From Plebeiibacterium sediminum (GTDB taxonomy: Bacteria; Bacteroidota; Bacteroidia; Bacteroidales; Marinilabiliaceae), in contig NZ_JAPDPJ010000022.1 of the NCBI RefSeq assembly GCF_026013605.1, forward strand, positions 1-64,000: a DNA stretch of 64,000 bases, read 5' to 3'. A program made the translations under genes and the position numbers. Under the pieces are notes generated by a model that did no database searches, had not been told where the DNA came from, and saw nothing but the letters and a program-made list of their open reading frames with translations. Position 1 is the stretch's first letter, and each line of letters opens with the position of its first letter. Positions 54,801 to 62,745 of the stretch are shown one piece after another.

Positions 54801-55030
54801 CATTCATGCGACTTAAGCAGGTTACATTATCTTACAAGCTACCTGTGAAATCAGAAGTAATCCGAAATTTTCAAGTCTTTGTAAAGGGGAATAATTTGTT
54901 AACGCTAACTGATTATTTGGGAAGAGATCCTGACTTTAGTGTTAATTCTGGTTCTCTGTTCCAGGGAATTGATTTAGGGTTATGTCCTCAGGTTACATCT
55001 GTTTTAGTAGGAGTAAAAATAGGATTGTAA
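51863..55030 (+). CDS. SusC/RagA-family TonB-dependent transporter (second)
   Basis: A 1055-residue outer-membrane transporter. It has a signal region (ICGIILPLFLLQVSTCFIYAQ), a regulatory-like domain with VFSAETGEPLPLVNVSI, and a plug with SSAENLINKVTGVNIKANSG, SDIYIRGFNSMYSDCQPLII and ITIQKDGGAIYGAKGANG. The barrel ends VLVGVKIGL. The segment before the plug reads YKKANLGFDQEEL and does not resemble the common EVVVVGYG form. It is less like the first SusC than expected for a recent duplicate, so the two SusCD pairs may take different ligands. It is followed, after 112 bp, by its SusD. Confidence 0.94.
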   Translation: MKKYKYMHKLSKICGIILPLFLLQVSTCFIYAQDSNNKERTLNGFVFSAETGEPLPLVNVSIPDYSAVITEEDGSFSLKVFDNALLYVSKEDYQTKLVNVVNKDSIKIYLGDQNTTSFYKKANLGFDQEELYSSAKSVDIIDTRDFTWKNGGSSAENLINKVTGVNIKANSGNPGMGSDIYIRGFNSMYSDCQPLIIVDGQIYDSKSYSSSIVNNAFYNPLSLIDVNDIENITIQKDGGAIYGAKGANGIIYINTKRAKKLATSIEFTMSGELKTAPDEIPVLDASDYRLYLNDMLLSSGMSGNDISALPYMNDHTNSEGYYTYHNNTNWQKKVFENSFSQNIGVNISGGDPIATYSLSVGYMSNNGVVKETDYTRFNTHLNADINMSDKVKVSTSLGISKEKRTMFDEGTSLNSNPIYTSLVKAPIFVANERSETGEFSPNLEDVDIFGISNTQSIMEGFEGSRNNSRFFGNVDLSYEFSKNFKISENLGLTYDNSKESLYSPIIGVVDDTLKNGVGDNRMAGSSYAFHSVASDTRISWKKALSYKSNVDLIAGGRLTVNRYTNDWAVGYNSTGDQMTDVADADKEFVSLYGANGNWNDITYYVSGKYMLNNKYFFNAELSLNGSSRFGSEAPGLSLFDNQFGLFYNASAAWIVSSENFMADCNLINLLKLRASYTVVGNDDIGDYESELYYTDTQFMLYKGLLRANLQNESLQWETVNKLNVGIDLSVLKERLHLSVDYFNNYTSNMLVNMPASVETGYNSYFDNQGEMENSGIDLSLKGRIINSKDFKWDLEAGISMYKNEIKKLPEDKIITEIADGYVISKEGNPAGLFYGYKTHGVYASDVEAANAGLSYETSATTTAPFQGGDMHFDDLDGNGIINENDMQVVGDPNPDFTGYLATSVQFKNITLDAVMDYSFGGDVYNYQRYKLESMSGYENQTKAVLNRWNYDGQETDMPHLSYGDPQGNSSFSDRWIEDGSFMRLKQVTLSYKLPVKSEVIRNFQVFVKGNNLLTLTDYLGRDPDFSVNSGSLFQGIDLGLCPQVTSVLVGVKIGL

Positions 55031-55142
55031 GAATTAAGATTTATAAAAATAATGAAACGAGCTAAGAAACTATTTTACATAGAAAGAAGTAGTTTTTTAG
55101 TCAGTTTCATTGAATACCATTATAAGATTAAATAATAATGAG

Positions 55143-56873
55143 ATGAATAAATATTTTCGATTATTATATGTAGGATTAGCTTTTTCAGTATCACTTATGA
55201 GTTGTCAGGACTTTCTGGATGCTGAAACCAGTGATATTCTGACTAAAGATGAAATGTACACTACAACTTCAGATGTAGAATCTGTAATAAAGGGTATATA
55301 TGGTGAACTGATGGAATTGAGTGAACAATATGTTGTGCTGAATGAGCTGAGAGGAGATTTAATGACAGTTACATCAAACTCAAATCAGGATTTGATTGAT
55401 TTAAATGAGCATAATGTTTCAAGCGGCAATGTATACGCAGATCCACGTCCTTTTTATAAGGTTATCAATGACTGTAACGACTTGATTAAGAATTTAAATA
55501 TCATGTTGGATGATAATGGTATAACTAAGGATAACTATAACATTTATTATTCAGAAGCTGTTTCTGTAAGGTCATGGTTGTATTTGCAGTTGGGTATTCA
55601 GTTTGGATCTGTTCCATATATAACAGAACCGATTGAAACTGTTGATGATTTAAAAACTTTACAAAATTATCAAAAAGTCCCTCTAACTTCTCTTATTAGT
55701 CAGTTGATTGTTGATATGGAAACTGTTCCTGTAATTGATACTTATTCTGATAAAGAATTAATCAGCGATGATGATAAAGTATTTTTTATTAATAAGTACT
55801 GTTTATTAGGAGATTTGTATTTGTGGGATAATCAATATAATAATGCAGCTAAAGCCTATAAAAGTTTAATGATGCTTTCCGGTACATCAGAATATAATAA
55901 ATATAGATTGGTATGGGGAGATGTAGTTAATCATGATGATTTGGTTGTAGGTTACACCAGATATTTAGCTGATGATGTTGAATCTTTGATTGATGATCCG
56001 GGAAAAGGTTGGGAGTCTATCTTTACCAGAACAGATGGAACTATATTTTTAGATGAATGGATTTGGGCTATGTATTTTGATGCAGACTATTCTGTAACAA
56101 ATCCTTTTATAAAATTATTTGCTAATACAGGTAAAGGAGAGTATTTAGTTGCTCCATCTCAGTATGCAATGGATAACTGGGATAGTCAAATTCAATTAAA
56201 CAATATAACATGGGATGCCAGAGGCAAATATACCTGGGAGGAGATGAATGGAAGTCCCGTTATTACCAAGTATATTAAAAACTATGATCCCGCTACACCT
56301 TATGACAGAGATGGTTTTTGGTATTTGTACAGAGCGGCACTACTCCATTTAAGATTTTGTGAGGCTGCCAACAGAGATAATGAATCAAGGTTAGCGTATG
56401 CGCTTTTAAACTTTGGAGTTCAGTCTGAATATACCGATCCTGATGCATTGGATATTACTTACCTTGAAAGAACAAATAAACCATGGCCATATGATTTTGA
56501 TGCACGTATGGATGCTACAGGTCAAATTCCGGTTGGAGTTCGTGGAATCTGGCACAGAAATGCAGGTGTAAGAGGAGGTAGAGGTAATCTTCAATCAACA
56601 GTTTATCCAGCAGATACCGCAGCTTTCAGTCAACCGCTCGAAGATGCCATTTTTGAAGAGGCTTCGTTGGCATTGGCTTATGAAGGTAACCGATGGGCCG
56701 ATTTAGTTCGAATTTCAATGCGAAGAGGACAAACCGATGGGGATAATGGAGCATCATATTATTTGGCTCAAAAGATTGCCGATGAATTTGAAAAAGAAGG
56801 TTTAGATGGTATATCGATAAAAGCTAAATTAAATGATCAAAATAACTGGTGGCTTCCCTGGCCAACAGAATAA
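55143..56873 (+). CDS. SusD/RagB-family surface lipoprotein (second)
   Basis: The ATG at 55143 gives 576 residues with a lipobox (VSLMSC, Cys about 21); the frame extends 33 bp further upstream only with a TTG. SusD features include FLDAETSDILTKDEMY, a TPR-type helix pair with YYSEAVSVRSWLYLQLGIQFG, and a C-terminal EEASLALAYEGNRWADLVRISMR that carries the family's EGxRWxDLxR hallmark. The protein ends NWWLPWPTE. It is the last gene of the FAS1/SusCD operon and is followed by a strong terminator. Confidence 0.94.
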   Translation: MNKYFRLLYVGLAFSVSLMSCQDFLDAETSDILTKDEMYTTTSDVESVIKGIYGELMELSEQYVVLNELRGDLMTVTSNSNQDLIDLNEHNVSSGNVYADPRPFYKVINDCNDLIKNLNIMLDDNGITKDNYNIYYSEAVSVRSWLYLQLGIQFGSVPYITEPIETVDDLKTLQNYQKVPLTSLISQLIVDMETVPVIDTYSDKELISDDDKVFFINKYCLLGDLYLWDNQYNNAAKAYKSLMMLSGTSEYNKYRLVWGDVVNHDDLVVGYTRYLADDVESLIDDPGKGWESIFTRTDGTIFLDEWIWAMYFDADYSVTNPFIKLFANTGKGEYLVAPSQYAMDNWDSQIQLNNITWDARGKYTWEEMNGSPVITKYIKNYDPATPYDRDGFWYLYRAALLHLRFCEAANRDNESRLAYALLNFGVQSEYTDPDALDITYLERTNKPWPYDFDARMDATGQIPVGVRGIWHRNAGVRGGRGNLQSTVYPADTAAFSQPLEDAIFEEASLALAYEGNRWADLVRISMRRGQTDGDNGASYYLAQKIADEFEKEGLDGISIKAKLNDQNNWWLPWPTE

Positions 56874-56988
56874 TATTTAAAATGACATAGATTCATGACA
56901 CATGAATGAAAAAATATCAATAATGATCATTACTACATTTTCTCGTATTAATCATCTTTGATATCGTGACTAATAGATTTAATTATTT

Positions 56989-57018
56989 AAAGAGGCTGAA
57001 CGATATGTCAGCCTCTTT
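56989..57018 (+). terminator. Terminator of the FAS1/SusCD operon
   Basis: A perfect 11-bp stem (AAAGAGGCTGA / TCAGCCTCTTT) with an 8-nt loop followed by ATTTTTTAAT. It lies 116 bp after the second SusD stop. Confidence 0.88.
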
Positions 57019-57051
57019 ATTTTTTAATCCAATTATTTCAAAGATTAATAA

Positions 57052-57082
57052 TTTGCGAAACCTACTAAATCTAGTAATTTTG
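57052..57082 (+). promoter_or_regulatory. Promoter of the TPR gene
   Basis: TTTG (57052-57055), a 19-bp spacer, then TAATTTTG (57075-57082) make one of the two best Bacteroidota-type promoters in the window. Transcription would start near 57089, giving a leader of about 190 nt before the ATG at 57277. Confidence 0.65.
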
Positions 57083-57276
57083 CGAATTGTATATCTCGCC
57101 TGAATATTAACCTTATTGATCTATTTCTGAAAGTAGGATAGTAACCATTAAAATATAGTTGTACTGTGTTTAATTGTGAGTATATCAATAGAATATATAA
57201 GGGTAAATTGGTGGTTTTAAATGATATACAATTACGGTTTAGATTATTAAGAATAAGAAAAATAAATAATAAAATA

Positions 57277-58143
57277 ATGAAAAAAGTAGTTTTAGTTACC
57301 GCCCTGGTATTTTTGTGCAAAGTTGTTGTGCTTGCACAAGATGTTAATGCAAAAATTGATGTTTGTAAGAAGTACTTGATGGATCAAAAATATACTGAGG
57401 TAATAGAAGAATGTCAGGTTTTGTTCGAAAGTGATCTGGATTCGGTTAATTCAGGATTGGTATATGCTTTTGCCGGTTTGGCAAATAAAGAGCTTGGGAA
57501 TTCAGATCAAGCTGTAGCGTATTTAAAAAAATCGATAGAATACAGAGTAAAGCGGTACGATATTTATGAAACCTTCATTGGACTAACAAATGAAAAAAAT
57601 GATGGTGAAAACTATGAATTTGGATTGCTTCAGGAGGCTTTTGCTTTTCCTGATCTTGCTTATCTGGTTAATCCAAAACTTGTAAATTATTATATCAAAT
57701 CGAAACAATACGAAAAACTAATCGGATTCTCTGATAAAATGCTTGAAAGCAATCCTAATGATGTAGATTATTTATACTATTCCGCATACGGATATCAACA
57801 TTTAAAGCAATCTGATAAAGCTGAAGAATATTTTCTTAAGGTTTTAAATAATAATCCAGATCATAAAAATGCAAACTTAAGTCTTGGTAATCTATATTTT
57901 AAAAAGGCCTCACAAGAATACAATCTTCAAAAAAAGAAATATGAAAAACTAAAGAGTCCTACCAGAGTTGATTATGACCATTACCGAAAATCTTTAGAGC
58001 ACAGTAAGTCTATTTATGAGAAAGCTTTACCATATCTGCTTAAAGTATATAATAATGAACCAAACGATAATTTGAAAGGGGTTTTATATAATGTTTATAG
58101 CAGACTGGATAAAAAGGAATTAGCATCTCAATATAAACAATAG
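57277..58143 (+). CDS. Exported tetratricopeptide-repeat protein
   Basis: The ATG at 57277 gives 288 residues with a signal peptide (KKVVLVTALVFLCKVVVLAQ); the in-frame extension upstream hides it and overlaps the likely leader RNA. TPR-type helices are seen at YTEVIEECQVLFES, SGLVYAFAGLANKELGNSDQAVAYLKKSI, VDYLYYSAYGYQHLKQSDKAEEYFLKVL and HKNANLSLGNLYFKKA. It should be a periplasmic scaffold. It has its own promoter after the SusCD terminator and is convergent with the second HTCS, so a link to uptake is positional only. Confidence 0.8.
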   Translation: MKKVVLVTALVFLCKVVVLAQDVNAKIDVCKKYLMDQKYTEVIEECQVLFESDLDSVNSGLVYAFAGLANKELGNSDQAVAYLKKSIEYRVKRYDIYETFIGLTNEKNDGENYEFGLLQEAFAFPDLAYLVNPKLVNYYIKSKQYEKLIGFSDKMLESNPNDVDYLYYSAYGYQHLKQSDKAEEYFLKVLNNNPDHKNANLSLGNLYFKKASQEYNLQKKKYEKLKSPTRVDYDHYRKSLEHSKSIYEKALPYLLKVYNNEPNDNLKGVLYNVYSRLDKKELASQYKQ

Positions 58144-58206
58144 CATCTATTGTGTCATACAAAGAGACGATTCATTATTATCATAAATTCCTTATGATTT
58201 TGATAT

Positions 58207-58249
58207 ATCAGAATTTAATATTCATAGCACTTAAATATTAAATTCTGAT
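58207..58249. terminator. Bidirectional terminator between the TPR gene and the second HTCS gene
   Basis: A perfect 16-bp AT-rich stem (ATCAGAATTTAATATT / AATATTAAATTCTGAT) with an 11-nt loop, midway between two convergent stop codons. Confidence 0.7.
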
Positions 58250-58258
58250 GTATTTACA

Positions 58259-61200
58259 TTAATTTGATTTGATTACATGTTTTTTCTGAAATTCACTAGG
58301 TGTAATATTAAATTCAGACTTAAAACAGGAAGAAAAATATTTAGGATCAGAAAATCCAACAGCATAAGCAACTTCAGCTATAGAAGTAGTGCTGTTTTTC
58401 AACATTACCGAAGCGTGTTTTAATTTAATATTTCTGATAAACTCAATAGGAGAGAGGCCTGTAATTGTTTTAATCTTTCGATAAAGTGAAGATTTTGATA
58501 AGTTTAGTTCTTCCGCAAATGTATTGATATCAAAATCAGCTTCCGATAAATACTTTTCAATTATTTCAATGGCATTATTCATAAACTGTTCATCCATTGA
58601 ATGATTTTCCAATGAAGAGATATTGAGCTCTACATTAGTTTTAAACTCCTCCTGCTTACTTTTTTTATGAGTAATAAAATTACTGATTCGGGCATTTAAA
58701 ACACCCATTTCAAATGGCTTTGAAATATAGGCATCTGCTCCTGCATTATAACATTCTATTCTGTCGTTAATACTGTTTTTTGCAGTTAATAAAATTACTG
58801 AAATATGACTGGTTTCAATGTTTCCCTTTAAGGTTTTACACAATTCAATACCATCCATTTCAGGCATCATCACATCACTAATAATTACATCAATATCGGC
58901 AGATTTTACTTGTTCTAAAGCTTCAACTCCATTGGTAGCTGTAAGTACATGGTAAGTTCTTGAAAGTATATGTTTCATCAACTGAAGCAACTCTAAATTA
59001 TCATCTACCAGTAATATATTTACATTTGAAAGTTTTTCCGCAGAGCCTGACTCCTGATCTTCAATATTGTTGATGTCAACAATGTCAGGATTAGCCTCAG
59101 AACTTTCACTGATGCCAATAGGATTATAGGTGGCAATTTCATTGGGAGAATAGCTGCCTTTATCAATAGGTATATGTATGGTAAAAGTAGTGCCTTCTTC
59201 TAATTTACTGTCAACAGAAATCCATCCATGATGCAGCTCAATAAGATCTTTACATAATGATAAACCAATACCATGCGTATCACTGGCTTTTATAGTTTTG
59301 TTGGTGTAAAATCTGGTAAAAATACTATCTAAATCTTCGGGAGGAATGCCCATACCTGTATCACTAACATTTATTGTAAGATATTCGTGATTGTTTTCAA
59401 TATATGTTTCTAATGATATAGATATTTCTCCGTTTTCAGGTGTAAATTTAAAAGCATTAGAAAGTAAATTAAATAGTACTTTATCAATTTTATCTGCATC
59501 AAAATATGCTTTTACTTCCTTATGAGCAGAATGAAAAGAGAAATTGATTTGCTTTTTATTGAATATGGGTAAAAAATGATTGTAGCATATATCATTGATA
59601 AATGATGCTATATCTGAATTGGTTATATTAAGTTGCATCTTACCATTTTCAATTCTTCTGAAGTCCAGTATTTGCTGCAACAAGCGCTTTAATCTCGAAA
59701 CATTTGACCTCATTAAGGTAAATTGGGATAGCTTCTTTGGCAAGATAGATTCTGTATCGTCAATCAAGCATGAGATAATTGTTAAAGGAGTTAATAAATC
59801 GTGTGAAATATTTGTAAAGTACTTTAACTTGGTTTGGGTTAATTCTTCCGTTTTATTTTTCTCAAACTGAGCCATTTTAATGGTGTGTTTCAGTTTAATC
59901 CTGTTAATCATTATATAAATAAGGATCGCAACAAACAATGTAATAATTATAATATATATGATATAAGCTACAGTTGTTTCATATATGGCAGGTTCTCTGA
60001 TAATGTTGAGCGTTGTGATCTGATTACTCCATAAATTATGAGCATCTGATGCTTTTACATGAAATTTGTACTTACCTTTTTTTAGTTGACTGTATACGGC
60101 AAATTGACGGTCTTCTTTTACATATACCCAGTTGTCATCAATACCATCAAGTTTATAGGCGTATTTTATTTTTTCAGGGTTACTATAATCAAGTGCTGAA
60201 AAATAAATTTCAATATTTTTATCTGTTGGTGATAATATGAGTGTGTTTTTATCTTTATTGTACTTCTTTATTTGGCATGAATCCAGTATAGATGAATTCT
60301 GAATTTTAACATCGGTAATTTTTACATTTGTTTGTACAGGAGGAACCAGTAAATGCTCTGAAGGACTAAATCTTGAATATCCCCTGTTTCCTCCAATATA
60401 AATATACTTGGAGTCTTTAGTTTTAAATAATGAATTTTTTAAATGCGAATTAATCTGCATTCCATCAAGTGATGAATAGGAAATTGAAGCATTATTTCTG
60501 GGATTATATTCGATTACTTTTTTATAGGTAGTAATCCAGATGTTATTGTATTTGTCAGCAATGATATCAAGAATGGCTTCTCCTTTTAAACCGCAATCAA
60601 TAGTTTTGTTACTAAAGGTTTTTGTTGTGGTATTATAGGCAATTAAACTTCCGCTTTTCATTCCAATCCACACGGTTCCACTTAAGTCTGCAGTTATAGT
60701 TTGGATATGCTTATTGATTAGTTTATTGTTAATGTTATGAAACGCCAGGTCTTTTATTTCATCTCTTTTTAGTTCGTGAGGTAAATTAATCTTGTTTATT
60801 CCTTTTTTATCAGTACTAATCCATATTGTATTGTTGTTGTCTTGAGTAATTGAGGTAATATCGCCTAAATCTTTTTTTACAAGAACAATTTCATTTAATC
60901 CAAATGGTTGAACAAATAAAGCTCTATCACTAACTAACCATACATTGGATTGGTTATCCTCAAATATTAGATTTGCAATGCCTGAATCATTGGCTACCTG
61001 ACTGAGCAAATTATGTTTAACATTTTTTATCTGACCATTTTCTTTCTTTATTTTGATGATTTTTGAATTACTGGAGTTGGTTAACCATATTTCATTTAAA
61101 CCACTGATATAGTTAATATGTGTAACATATTTGAGTTCGTTGAAGCTTTTTAGTTCATTGATTTCATTGTAAAACTTTACGGTACCACTTTTAGGACTGT

Positions 61201-62359
61201 AACAAAAAAGACCAATTCTGTTTTGATTGATCCAGATGTCACCTTCACTATCCTCGCATAAAGATGTAAATGAAGGAGCAATATCACTTTTGCTTGTTAA
61301 TAGATGGAGTGGAAAATTGTTTATTTTTGGCTTATTAAAATCAACTTTAAAAATACCTTCACTAAAGGCTCCAATCCATAAACTACCATCGCGATCCTTA
61401 ATGATTTCGCTAAATATATTGTTTGTATTCTGAAAAAGTTTACGAGTATTTACTGCCTCAGTATTACCATCTTTATTGTATTTGAAAGTACTCAAACCAG
61501 ATAATGACATTGCCCAAATGTATTCGTAGTTATTATCCTGGGTAAAACTAAAGAATCGGGAAGTATTAATCGAATTTTCCCATTCTGGTTGAGGTATTTT
61601 TGTATAAGTCTGATTTGAGATGGTATTTGGATTAAAATGAAAAATACCCTCCTCCCATGTTCCTATCCAATAATTATTGTTTGAATCCTGATATATCCTA
61701 AACGGGTTATCCTGATTTCCTATTTTAGGGTACTTAATAAATTGGTTGGTTTCTTTGTTGTATTTAAATAAGCCCTGGCCCCATATCATAACCCAAATGT
61801 TTTGGTACGAATCTTCAAAAATTTGGTTTATACTTGAATTGGGCAGTACACTTTTGTTTTGGCCAGAATGAGTGTAATCAAATTTTAAGCTTAAATCTTT
61901 GTTATATCTTTTTAAACCGGAATTATATCCGACCCAAATAGTGCTGTCGCTTGCACATATCATGCTCGAAACACTAGCGTGTATTATTGTTGTATCAGGA
62001 TGAGGCGTAATAGTATAGGTGTTTTTATTTAATATATTTAATCCTTCATGTGTTCCTACCCAAATGTTATGGTTATAATCCTCAGTAAATGCAGTTATTT
62101 CGTTACTGCTTAGTAAGTTTGGGTTAATAAAGTCTGATCTGAAAATTTTTGTTCGGTATCCATCATATCTGCATAGCCCATCCTGGGTTCCTAACCACAT
62201 GTATCCTTCTTTATCCTGAAAAATTCTGTATACAGAATTCGACGGAAGTAAATTCATAATTGGAAGTTGACTTACTTTGATATTTTGTGCAACAGTTAAA
62301 AATGATATGGATATAAAGGTTATGGTAAAAAGAATATGAATTGGAAGTTTGTTTTTCAT
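58259..62359 (-). CDS. Hybrid two-component system regulator (HTCS), second
   Basis: A 1366-residue protein with a signal peptide (residues about 1-24). In order: two periplasmic propellers made of blades such as YMWLGTQDGLCRYDG, NIWVGTHEGLNIL and SLWIGAFSEGIF, a Y_Y_Y domain (about 700-780), a transmembrane helix (about 806), HisKA with NISHDLLTPLTII (about 851), HATPase with THGIGLSLCKDLI, a receiver with Asp in VIISDVMMPEMDG (about 1160) and a C-terminal AraC-type HTH. It joins sensing of an oligosaccharide to transcription in one chain. It is divergent from the third SusC gene, its likely target; control of the FAS1 locus is also possible. Confidence 0.93.
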   Translation of the reverse strand: MKNKLPIHILFTITFISISFLTVAQNIKVSQLPIMNLLPSNSVYRIFQDKEGYMWLGTQDGLCRYDGYRTKIFRSDFINPNLLSSNEITAFTEDYNHNIWVGTHEGLNILNKNTYTITPHPDTTIIHASVSSMICASDSTIWVGYNSGLKRYNKDLSLKFDYTHSGQNKSVLPNSSINQIFEDSYQNIWVMIWGQGLFKYNKETNQFIKYPKIGNQDNPFRIYQDSNNNYWIGTWEEGIFHFNPNTISNQTYTKIPQPEWENSINTSRFFSFTQDNNYEYIWAMSLSGLSTFKYNKDGNTEAVNTRKLFQNTNNIFSEIIKDRDGSLWIGAFSEGIFKVDFNKPKINNFPLHLLTSKSDIAPSFTSLCEDSEGDIWINQNRIGLFCYSPKSGTVKFYNEINELKSFNELKYVTHINYISGLNEIWLTNSSNSKIIKIKKENGQIKNVKHNLLSQVANDSGIANLIFEDNQSNVWLVSDRALFVQPFGLNEIVLVKKDLGDITSITQDNNNTIWISTDKKGINKINLPHELKRDEIKDLAFHNINNKLINKHIQTITADLSGTVWIGMKSGSLIAYNTTTKTFSNKTIDCGLKGEAILDIIADKYNNIWITTYKKVIEYNPRNNASISYSSLDGMQINSHLKNSLFKTKDSKYIYIGGNRGYSRFSPSEHLLVPPVQTNVKITDVKIQNSSILDSCQIKKYNKDKNTLILSPTDKNIEIYFSALDYSNPEKIKYAYKLDGIDDNWVYVKEDRQFAVYSQLKKGKYKFHVKASDAHNLWSNQITTLNIIREPAIYETTVAYIIYIIIITLFVAILIYIMINRIKLKHTIKMAQFEKNKTEELTQTKLKYFTNISHDLLTPLTIISCLIDDTESILPKKLSQFTLMRSNVSRLKRLLQQILDFRRIENGKMQLNITNSDIASFINDICYNHFLPIFNKKQINFSFHSAHKEVKAYFDADKIDKVLFNLLSNAFKFTPENGEISISLETYIENNHEYLTINVSDTGMGIPPEDLDSIFTRFYTNKTIKASDTHGIGLSLCKDLIELHHGWISVDSKLEEGTTFTIHIPIDKGSYSPNEIATYNPIGISESSEANPDIVDINNIEDQESGSAEKLSNVNILLVDDNLELLQLMKHILSRTYHVLTATNGVEALEQVKSADIDVIISDVMMPEMDGIELCKTLKGNIETSHISVILLTAKNSINDRIECYNAGADAYISKPFEMGVLNARISNFITHKKSKQEEFKTNVELNISSLENHSMDEQFMNNAIEIIEKYLSEADFDINTFAEELNLSKSSLYRKIKTITGLSPIEFIRNIKLKHASVMLKNSTTSIAEVAYAVGFSDPKYFSSCFKSEFNITPSEFQKKHVIKSN

Positions 62360-62405
62360 GAAAGTATATAATTTGTTGACCTATCTCTTAAAATTTGTTA
62401 TCAAA

Positions 62406-62413
62406 CAAATGTA
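62406..62413 (-). promoter_or_regulatory. -7 box of the second HTCS gene
   Basis: On the minus strand, TACATTTG matches TAnnTTTG, 47 bp ahead of the ATG at 62359. A -33 TTTG is not visible at the right distance. Confidence 0.4.
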
Positions 62414-62504
62414 ATTGTTTTAGGATAGAGGTGAGTGAATTCTCATGTGTTCTCTTTGTTTATAACAATAAAAAATGTGTTCCTAATAAAGGAATTTGAA
62501 ACTT

Positions 62505-62552
62505 TTTTGAATGGTGAAATATAATTCAATCATGATGAAAAATCATTCAAAA
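62505..62552. promoter_or_regulatory. Inverted repeat in the divergent gap before the third SusC
   Basis: TTTTGAATG (62505-62513) and CATTCAAAA (62544-62552) are exact 9-bp inverted arms 30 bp apart. The 386-bp gap between the HTCS and SusC starts (62360-62745) contains no ORF. The geometry is like the 13-bp repeat at 41227-41280 though the sequence differs. It is a candidate regulator site with modest support. Confidence 0.35.
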
Positions 62553-62745
62553 GCCTTTGAATTTATTGGTTTTAGTGGGGTGGTTTAATATTCATCCAAA
62601 GGGAATGATCCTTCGACTTTTTTTATCGTTTGGTTAATCATATTTGCATTGTTAATAGTTCTTAATTATTGTTCAAAAATAACATTGGAGCTAATAGTTA
62701 AAAATTTAAACGATTTATATAATGATTAATAATTAATGATCGACT

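Noticed and set aside
57045-57320. A 91-codon minus-strand frame before the TPR gene
   Set aside because: It overlaps the TPR start and a strong plus-strand promoter, and its composition is typical of antisense AT-rich DNA.
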